In this document: positions 1 to 4,486 of the stretch, in pieces | Layout of the letters: each line of letters begins with the position of its first letter | Numbering within the stretch: the first letter of the stretch is position 1 | Assembly (NCBI GenBank): GCA_903922535.1 | Contig: CAIXUF010000346.1 | Span: 1-7,740 of the forward strand | Origin: Candidatus Hydrogenedentota bacterium | Lineage (GTDB): Bacteria; Hydrogenedentota; Hydrogenedentia; Hydrogenedentiales; CAITNO01 | Length of the DNA: 7,740 bases | Direction of reading: 5' to 3' | Program-made: the position numbers and the translations under genes | The notes under the pieces: generated by a model | What the model was told of the DNA's origin: nothing | The model's database searches: none | Seen by the model: the letters and a program-made list of their open reading frames with translations, nothing else

Positions 1-444
1 GACCTGCTCGACCTGCTTTCGTTGGTTGACCTGCAAAGCAGCGTGGCTGTCTATATGCAGATCGAGAACCACGTCCAGTTTGCCATTTCGTCCGGGCGGC
101 TGAAGCCGGGCGACCAGTTGCCGGCCGTCCGCGAGCTCTCCGAGCGGTTGAAGGTCAACACGAACACGGTTTCGAAGGCCTACCGTGACCTTGTCGTCAT
201 GGGCCTGCTGTACACGCGCCGCGGCATGGGCGTGTTCGTCAGCAAGGACATCGAGGAAAAGTGCAAGGAGGATTGCCGGCGCCGAGTGTTGATCCGCCTC
301 AATGAGGTGGTCTGCGAAAGCCGCGCGGCTGGTTTCGACGACAAGGAAATCGTGGAGATCGTCGAGAAGGTCCTCAAGCTCAAGTCCAATCCCTACGGTG
401 TCATGGCTCCGTCGCTTACGGCGTTCCTGCGCCGCCGCAAGTAA
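1..444 (+). CDS. GntR-family transcriptional regulator, YtrA-type (5' end probably outside window)
   Basis: Predicted DNA-binding regulator with an N-terminal winged helix-turn-helix and a short helical C-terminal tail, the YtrA subfamily plan (about 120-140 residues, no large effector domain). Counting from the TTG codon at 22, residues 9-75 carry the family pattern: VYMQIENHVQFAI, GRLKPGDQLPAVREL, LKVNTNTVSKAYRDL (recognition helix) and GLLYTRRGMGVFV. Residues 80-125 are charged and helical and probably dimerise. The frame is open to the left edge (codons read DLLDLLS before the TTG). No ATG or GTG and no Shine-Dalgarno lies in those 21 bases, so the true start is probably upstream; TTG 22 (140 residues) is the only in-window candidate apart from CTG codons. 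YtrA-type regulators often sit beside ABC-transporter genes that they repress; any such partner would lie left of the window, because a terminator follows this gene. The family call is secure; the target genes are unknown. Confidence 0.9.
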   Translation, partial: DLLDLLSLVDLQSSVAVYMQIENHVQFAISSGRLKPGDQLPAVRELSERLKVNTNTVSKAYRDLVVMGLLYTRRGMGVFVSKDIEEKCKEDCRRRVLIRLNEVVCESRAAGFDDKEIVEIVEKVLKLKSNPYGVMAPSLTAFLRRRK

Positions 445-452
445 CCTCACTG

Positions 453-480
453 GGAGCGCCGGCGTCCCTGCCGGCGCTTC
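453..480. repeat. GC-rich inverted repeat downstream of the GntR gene
   Basis: A perfect 9-bp stem, AGCGCCGGC (455-463) and GCCGGCGCT (470-478), encloses a six-base loop GTCCCT. A G-T wobble and a G-C pair extend it to 453-480. It starts 8 bases after the GntR stop codon. No T-run follows, so it is not a classical intrinsic terminator by itself. The core resembles short dispersed palindromes that I recall between genes in Verrucomicrobia-type genomes; that likeness is from memory. It could also stabilise the 3' end of the GntR mRNA. Confidence 0.6.
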
Positions 481-523
481 GTCTGCAGCCCCTCCTTCGG
501 GATGGACCCGCAATGACCCTTCT

Positions 524-555
524 GGGCCGCGCTTCGGCGCGGCCCTTTGTCGTTT
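524..555 (+). terminator. Intrinsic terminator with UUCG tetraloop
   Basis: A perfect 9-bp GC stem, GGGCCGCGC (524-532) and GCGCGGCCC (537-545), is closed by a C(UUCG)G tetraloop, one of the most stable RNA loops known. It is followed by TTTGTCGTTT (546-555), an interrupted T-rich tract. It lies 79 bases after the GntR stop and before the rml genes, so it most likely ends the GntR transcript and separates it from the rmlD transcription unit. The T-tract is imperfect, so efficiency may be moderate. Confidence 0.75.
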
Positions 556-561
556 GCGCAA

Positions 562-591
562 TGGACGACCGGCAGGAATGCATGCTAAGAT
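562..591 (+). promoter_or_regulatory. Possible sigma-70-type promoter for rmlD
   Basis: TGGACG at 562-567 matches the -35 consensus at 4 of 6 positions. TAAGAT at 586-591 matches the -10 consensus at 4 of 6 and has an upstream TGC, giving an extended -10 (TGnTAAGAT). The spacer is 18 bases. It sits between the terminator and the rmlD ribosome-binding site, where a promoter is expected, with transcription starting near 598. The evidence is motif matching only; in a GC-rich genome of unknown phylum this is a weak call. Confidence 0.3.
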
Positions 592-612
592 GCTGATGGG
601 GTGCAGGGGAAA

Positions 613-618
613 AAGGTG
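613..618 (+). promoter_or_regulatory. Ribosome-binding site that fixes the rmlD start
   Basis: AAGGTG lies 6 bases before the ATG at 625. The alternative in-frame GTG at 601 has no comparable purine-rich site before it. Starting at ATG 625 also places the nucleotide-binding loop directly at the N-terminus, as is usual in RmlD. Confidence 0.55.
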
Positions 619-624
619 TTGGCC

Positions 625-1482
625 ATGCAAGTGATTATACTGGGCTCCAAAGGGCAGCTTGGACGCGAGCTTGGGGCGCACTTTGGCGCGCTGCACCGGG
701 TGATCGGCTGCGATCTGCCCGAATTCGACGTTACGGATCGCGGCCGGGTGTTTGAGACGGTCGCCGCCGCTCAGGCCGACCTGGTCATCAACGCCGCAGC
801 CTACACGGATGTGGAACGGGCCGAGTCGGAACCGGACCTGGCATTGCGCTGCAACGCGGCCGGTGCCGGGCATGCCGCCGCGGCGGCCGCTGCGGTCGGC
901 GCACCGGTGGTGTATTACTCAACCGATTTCGTGTTTGACGGAACAGCCGCCGCGCCGTACACCGAGGAGACCGCTTTCCCGGACCTCGTGCCGCTGTGCA
1001 TGTACGGCCGGACCAAACTGCTCGGCGAGTCGGCGACCCGGTCGGAAAACCCGAACCACTTCATCATCCGCACCGCATGGCTCTACGGTCCCGGCGGCAA
1101 CAATTTCGTGGAGAAGATCATGGCGGCGGCAAAAACGCGCGCGGAACTGCGGGCCGTGTCCGACGAGGTCGGATGCCCCACGCACACCTGGGATCTTGCC
1201 GAAGCCACGATGGCGCTGTGTGAAACAGCCGCGCCGGGCACCTACCATTTTGTCAACGGTGGGTCCTGTTCGCGGTTTGAGTTTGCGCAGGCGGCGCTGC
1301 AATTGGCGGGCGTCGGCACGCCGGTGCTGCCCTGCCTTGCCTCCGAATTCATCACGGTGGCCCGGCGTCCCGCCCGGGCCGTGCTGTCAACGGACAAGTA
1401 CACCAGGGCCACGGGCAGGACACCCAGACCGTGGCGCGACGCATTGGCCCATTACATTCAAAGACGGGAGACGGGCTCATGA
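625..1482 (+). CDS. rmlD: dTDP-4-dehydrorhamnose reductase (RmlD)
   Basis: Cytoplasmic short-chain dehydrogenase/reductase that performs the last step of dTDP-L-rhamnose synthesis, the NAD(P)H-dependent reduction of dTDP-4-dehydro-L-rhamnose. With the ATG at 625 the protein has 285 residues, a normal RmlD length. Visible motifs: glycine-rich cofactor loop GSKGQLG (7-13); INAAAYTDVERAE (55-67), the RmlD signature around the cofactor site; YYSTDFVFDG (97-106) with the catalytic Thr100; YGRTK (127-131) with the catalytic Tyr and Lys; RTAWLYG (149-155); and a C-terminal RRPARAVLST segment (247-256) that contacts the nucleotide-sugar in this family. A GTG at 601 would add eight residues (MQGKKVLA) but fits the family less well. 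The stop overlaps the rmlB start in an ATGA junction, implying translational coupling. This is the first gene of the unit after a terminator and possible promoter. The assignment is secure. Confidence 0.95.
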   Translation: MQVIILGSKGQLGRELGAHFGALHRVIGCDLPEFDVTDRGRVFETVAAAQADLVINAAAYTDVERAESEPDLALRCNAAGAGHAAAAAAAVGAPVVYYSTDFVFDGTAAAPYTEETAFPDLVPLCMYGRTKLLGESATRSENPNHFIIRTAWLYGPGGNNFVEKIMAAAKTRAELRAVSDEVGCPTHTWDLAEATMALCETAAPGTYHFVNGGSCSRFEFAQAALQLAGVGTPVLPCLASEFITVARRPARAVLSTDKYTRATGRTPRPWRDALAHYIQRRETGS

Positions 1483-2477
1483 AACGGATCATGGTCACCG
1501 GCGGGGCGGGTTTCATCGGCTCGGCCTTTGTGCGCAACACCCTGCGCAATTATCCGGACGCGCACGTGGTGGTCTACGACAAGCTCACCTACGCGGGCAA
1601 CCTGAACAACCTGCGCGACGCGGACCCGGGGCGGCACACCTTCGTCCAGGGTGACATCGCCGACGGGGAGACCCTGGGCGCGGCGATGGCCGGCTGCGAC
1701 GCGGTGGTGAACTTCGCGGCCGAGAGCCATGTGGACCGGAGCATCATGGGCGCGTCGGATTTCATCCGCACGAACGTCGAGGGCGTGAACACCCTGCTGG
1801 CGCAGGCGCTCAAGCTGGGCGTGGGCCGGGTGCTTCTGGTCTCGACGGACGAGGTCTACGGAAGCACCGAGCAGGGCTCCTTCAGGGAGAGCGATCCGCT
1901 GCATCCGCGCAACCCCTACTCGGCCAGCAAGGCGGGCAGCGAGCTGTTCGGCACCGCCTACTTTGAAACCTACGGCCTGCCGGTTGTCATCACGCGCGGC
2001 TCGAATACCTACGGCCCCTATCAATACCCCGAAAAGGTGCTGCCCCTGTTCGTGACCAACGCCATCGACGGTGAACCGCTTCCCCTCTACGGCGACGGGC
2101 GCAACGTGCGCGACTGGCTCTACGTGGACGACCACTGCGCCGGCATCGACTGCGCCCTGCGGCACGGCACGCCCGGCCAGGCGTACAACGTTCCGGGCGG
2201 CAGTGAGCGGCAGAACATCGAACTGACCCGGCGCATCCTGGAACTAACAGGACGCGGCGGGGAATTAATCCGACCAGTGGCGGACCGCGTCGGGCATGAT
2301 TTCCGATACTCCATTGACGGCGCCAAACTGCGGGCGCTCGGCTGGACGCCCAAAACAGACTGGGATGAGGGTGTCAACGCCACGGTGCGCTGGTACCAGG
2401 AGAACGAGTGGTGGTGGCGTCCAATCAAGTCAGGCGAATTCCGCGAGTATTATCAGCGGCAGTACGGAAGTCGCTGA
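1479..2477 (+). CDS. rmlB: dTDP-glucose 4,6-dehydratase (RmlB)
   Basis: NAD+-dependent extended short-chain dehydrogenase that converts dTDP-glucose to dTDP-4-dehydro-6-deoxyglucose, the second step towards dTDP-L-rhamnose. It has 332 residues from the ATG at 1479, preceded by GGGAG (1466-1470) at an 8-base spacing. The motifs are complete: TGGAGFIG (7-14) NAD loop; FAAESHVDRSI (79-89); STDEVYG (122-128) with catalytic Thr123, Asp124 and Glu125; YSASK (147-151) with catalytic Tyr and Lys; SNTYGPYQYPEK (175-186); RDWLYVDDH (211-219); RVGHDFRYSID (270-280); and the RmlB-type tail IKSGEFREYY. The Asp-Glu pair and the GHD-RY motif separate it from UDP-galactose epimerases and other relatives. The start overlaps the rmlD stop by four bases. 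Small departures from common forms (SNT for SNN, RVGHD for RPGHD) should not affect catalysis. RmlA and RmlC must be encoded elsewhere. Confidence 0.96.
   Translation: MKRIMVTGGAGFIGSAFVRNTLRNYPDAHVVVYDKLTYAGNLNNLRDADPGRHTFVQGDIADGETLGAAMAGCDAVVNFAAESHVDRSIMGASDFIRTNVEGVNTLLAQALKLGVGRVLLVSTDEVYGSTEQGSFRESDPLHPRNPYSASKAGSELFGTAYFETYGLPVVITRGSNTYGPYQYPEKVLPLFVTNAIDGEPLPLYGDGRNVRDWLYVDDHCAGIDCALRHGTPGQAYNVPGGSERQNIELTRRILELTGRGGELIRPVADRVGHDFRYSIDGAKLRALGWTPKTDWDEGVNATVRWYQENEWWWRPIKSGEFREYYQRQYGSR
2398..2402 (+). promoter_or_regulatory. Candidate internal ribosome-binding site for an early start of the DUF218 gene
   Basis: AGGAG inside the 3' end of rmlB stands 5 bases before GTG 2408 and 8 bases before GTG 2411, both in frame with the downstream DUF218 gene. 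The preferred ATG at 2498 has no visible Shine-Dalgarno. This is the only good site nearby, but the sequence also encodes rmlB, so it may be chance. Confidence 0.3.
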
Positions 2478-2497
2478 TCGCCCTGTCACCCCGTGTC

Positions 2498-3244
2498 ATG
2501 TTTCCGGTTGGATTTGCGGGCATTGCCGACACCGTGATTGTTCTGGGCATCGGAGGAGGGGTGAACACCGGCACGATCCTTCCCGGCCTGCTGGGCGTGT
2601 TTCTGTGCGCCTGGGCCCTGGCGCTCCGTAAAGGCTGGCCCATCGCCGTCGGGCAGCAATGGCGGCGGTCCCGGCACATGACCTACGTCGGAATCGGGTT
2701 GTTCGCCGTCTCATTCACCGTCGTTCAGATCTTCATTTGGACCGCCACGGTGCGCGAAGCCGGGGCGGAAGCCGACTGGCTGATTGTCCTCGGCGCGGGA
2801 CTGCGCGGCGACGCGTTGTCGAAGACGCTCCACCTGCGCATGGACACGGCGCTGGACTACCTGGATGCGCACCCCCACTGCCGGGTCATTGTCACCGGCG
2901 GCCGCGGTTTCGGGGAAACGCGCAGCGAAGCCGAGGCCATGGCCGAATACCTGGCCAAACACGGGATGGACCGTTCCCGCGTGCTGCTGGAAGACAAGGC
3001 CACAAGCACGATGGAGAACCTGCGGCTGTCCAAACTGCTCCTGCAGCACCACGGCGGACCACCCCCCTGGAAGGCCGCCGTGGTGACCAGCGATTTTCAC
3101 CTGCTCCGGGCGCGCATGCTGGCGGAGCGCGTGGAACTGGATCTGCAGCCGGTTCCGGCGCCCACGCCGTGGTACCTGCTGCCGAACGCGTGCCTGCGCG
3201 AGTATTTCGCGGTGATCAAGTCCGCGGTGTTGGACCGGGGATAG
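2498..3244 (+). CDS. Membrane-anchored DUF218 protein (YdcF/SanA-like)
   Basis: 248 residues from ATG 2498. The first 85 are hydrophobic with likely membrane segments near 4-22, 27-43 and 61-83; the rest is a DUF218 domain (about 93-240). Domain marks: ADWLIVLGAGLRGD (92-105), TGGRGFGETRSEAEAM (133-148), LEDKATSTMENL (164-175) and VVTSDFHLLRARM (195-207) with conserved Asp and His. The family includes E. coli YdcF, which binds S-adenosylmethionine, and SanA, linked to envelope barrier function; its chemistry is not settled. The domain's side of the membrane cannot be fixed from sequence. It follows the rmlB stop by 20 bases, so it is probably co-transcribed with rmlDB, hinting at an envelope or polysaccharide role. 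Start uncertain: no ribosome-binding site precedes ATG 2498, whereas GTG 2408/2411 inside rmlB has one and would add about 30 basic residues. The family is certain; the function is not. Confidence 0.85.
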   Translation: MFPVGFAGIADTVIVLGIGGGVNTGTILPGLLGVFLCAWALALRKGWPIAVGQQWRRSRHMTYVGIGLFAVSFTVVQIFIWTATVREAGAEADWLIVLGAGLRGDALSKTLHLRMDTALDYLDAHPHCRVIVTGGRGFGETRSEAEAMAEYLAKHGMDRSRVLLEDKATSTMENLRLSKLLLQHHGGPPPWKAAVVTSDFHLLRARMLAERVELDLQPVPAPTPWYLLPNACLREYFAVIKSAVLDRG

Positions 3245-3264
3245 GAAGAATCTAAACCTTCCCC
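3237..3264. other. Weak stem-loop at the convergent gene junction
   Basis: GGGGA (3237-3241) and AGG (3243-3245), separated by one bulged T, can pair with CCT (3257-3259) and TCCCC (3260-3264) around an 11-base loop. It spans the stop codons of the DUF218 gene and the opposing glycosyltransferase gene, where a bidirectional transcription end is expected. No T-run follows on either strand, so a classical terminator is not supported. Confidence 0.25.
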
Positions 3265-4475
3265 AAGTTCAGCACGCGCCGGTAGCATTGTTCCACCGCT
3301 TCCGCCTGCACATCGAGCGCGTAGCGGGTTTCGGCGGTGCGGCGCGCATTGCGTCCCAGTTCGAGGCGCAGGACGCGATCGTCACGCATGCGGCATAACG
3401 CCGCGTACAGGCCGTCGGCGGCACCGTCAAAGACGATCCCGTCCAGCCCGTCGGTGACGATCTCGCGCAGCATGCCGCGGTCGGCCACCACCATCGGACG
3501 GCCCATGGCCAGCATTTCACGGGCGGCGCGGCAGGTGCCGTCGCTGCCCGGCACGAGAAACACGCCGGTGTCAAAAGCCTTCAGCATGCCAACGTAGTTC
3601 TCGCCGTCGATGTAGCCGGTAAAGCGCACCACCTTCTCCAAGCCCAGACGCCGCACCGGCTCAAAACCCACTTTGTCCTGCTTGCTGCCGCGGCCGATGA
3701 TCACCAGGCGCACGAGCGGGTCGCTTTCGGCCATCTTGGCGATTGCCTGAAACAGGTCCTCGTAATGGCGGTGCGTTTGCATGCGCGCGACGATGCCGAT
3801 CACAAAGGCGTCACGCGGCAGATTGAGCCACCGGCGTCCGTCGGGCGTTTCGCGGCGCGGGTCAAAGCGTTCCGTATCGACGGCGCCGGGCACAACCACA
3901 AACCGGTCCGGAGCCATGCCGGACAGGCGCAGGTCCTGTTCGCGCGCAATTTCGGAGGGCTCCAGGAGCAGGGCGGATGGACGCAAAAGGCGACGGTGCC
4001 ACGCGTCGTCCTTGAAACCCAACCCCTCGTAGCTGGAGCGGACGATGGGAATGCCGCGTTCGCGGGCAGGCGCAAGCGCAATCTCGTGGTCGTTGTCGAG
4101 ATGGCAGTGGATCAGATCCACCGCATGGGCATCGAGCCAGCGGCGCAGGGTGCGGCGGTCGAGGAAGTTGTTCCATGGGTTGCGGTGCTTGCCAAGGCGG
4201 AAATCGAGCACGGGCTCGATGCCCCGGTCGCGGGCGGTCTCCACAATCTTGTTGACCGAGGAGCCCGCCTCGGGTGCGCAGGCAAAATGGGCCTCGACAC
4301 CGCGGCGGCGCAGGGCAAGGCATAGGTTCAGCGCGGGCTCGGCGGGGCCGGTCCATTTGCAGTTGCTGAAGAGGTGCAGCACCCGCAGGGAAAAAACAGG
4401 GGCTGACACAAGCGAAGCGCCCGCAGGGCGCGGAGACGTGTCTGTCCCTGTTTTTTCGGTGCTGTGCTGCTGCAT
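3252..4475 (-). CDS. Glycosyltransferase, GT4-like, GT-B fold
   Basis: Predicted retaining glycosyltransferase that moves a sugar from an activated nucleotide-sugar to a glycan or lipid acceptor; donor and acceptor are unknown. The 407-residue frame begins at ATG 4475, with AGGCGG seven bases upstream overlapping the smc stop codon. The N-terminal domain starts at RVLHLFSNCKWTGPAEPALN (31-50), where TGPAEP replaces the common GG-AE loop. The C-terminal domain has IGIVARMQTHRHYEDL (226-241), VIIGRGS (258-264), VRFTGYID (283-290), a DGTCRAARE segment (312-320) forming D-x7-E where many relatives have E-x7-E, LAMGRPMVVAD (322-332) and REIV (337-340). No signal peptide or membrane segment is visible. 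Residues 7-29 are encoded by a palindromic repeat and are not part of the fold; GTG 4382 or GTG 4409 are alternative starts. It follows smc by 11 bases and converges on the DUF218 gene. The family is firm; the start and substrate are open. Confidence 0.88.
   Translation of the reverse strand: MQQHSTEKTGTDTSPRPAGASLVSAPVFSLRVLHLFSNCKWTGPAEPALNLCLALRRRGVEAHFACAPEAGSSVNKIVETARDRGIEPVLDFRLGKHRNPWNNFLDRRTLRRWLDAHAVDLIHCHLDNDHEIALAPARERGIPIVRSSYEGLGFKDDAWHRRLLRPSALLLEPSEIAREQDLRLSGMAPDRFVVVPGAVDTERFDPRRETPDGRRWLNLPRDAFVIGIVARMQTHRHYEDLFQAIAKMAESDPLVRLVIIGRGSKQDKVGFEPVRRLGLEKVVRFTGYIDGENYVGMLKAFDTGVFLVPGSDGTCRAAREMLAMGRPMVVADRGMLREIVTDGLDGIVFDGAADGLYAALCRMRDDRVLRLELGRNARRTAETRYALDVQAEAVEQCYRRVLNLGKV
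4390..4457. repeat. REP/REPIN-like palindrome inside the 5' end of the glycosyltransferase gene
   Basis: Two 20-base arms at 4390-4409 and 4438-4457 are inverted copies of each other, matching at 18 of 20 positions. Their outer ends are A6 (4391-4396) and T6 (4451-4456). The 28-base centre holds its own perfect hairpin, GCGCCC (4417-4422), loop GCA, GGGCGC (4426-4431). The core words are ACAGGG, GACAC and GTGTCTGTCCCTG. The two-arms-plus-centre design and the A/T ends look like REP/REPIN elements moved by RAYT (Y1 HUH) transposases, or like a bidirectional intrinsic terminator. On the - strand it begins 29 bases after the smc stop codon. It has no stop codon in the glycosyltransferase frame and encodes residues 7-29. 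No transposase is in the window, so the REP label is inference. Confidence 0.7.
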
Positions 4476-4486
4476 GGCGGGACCGC

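Noticed and set aside
554..591. TTGCGC (554-559) as a -35 box with TAAGAT as -10
   Set aside because: The spacing of 26 bases is too long for a sigma-70-type promoter; TGGACG at 562 gives a workable 18 bases.
601..603. GTG 601 as the rmlD start
   Set aside because: It lacks a good ribosome-binding site and adds eight residues before the usual RmlD N-terminus; ATG 625 has AAGGTG at a 6-base spacing.
302..634. 110-residue open frame running from the GntR gene through the intergenic hairpins
   Set aside because: Out of frame with the GntR gene; its second half is a translation of the palindromic repeat and terminator, so it is not a believable protein.
752..1654. 300-residue open frame overlapping rmlD and rmlB
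   Set aside because: Arg/Pro-rich translation in another frame of two well-recognised enzymes; no family features.
1458..2165. 235-residue open frame on the - strand opposite rmlB
   Set aside because: Antisense shadow of rmlB with no ribosome-binding site or domain.
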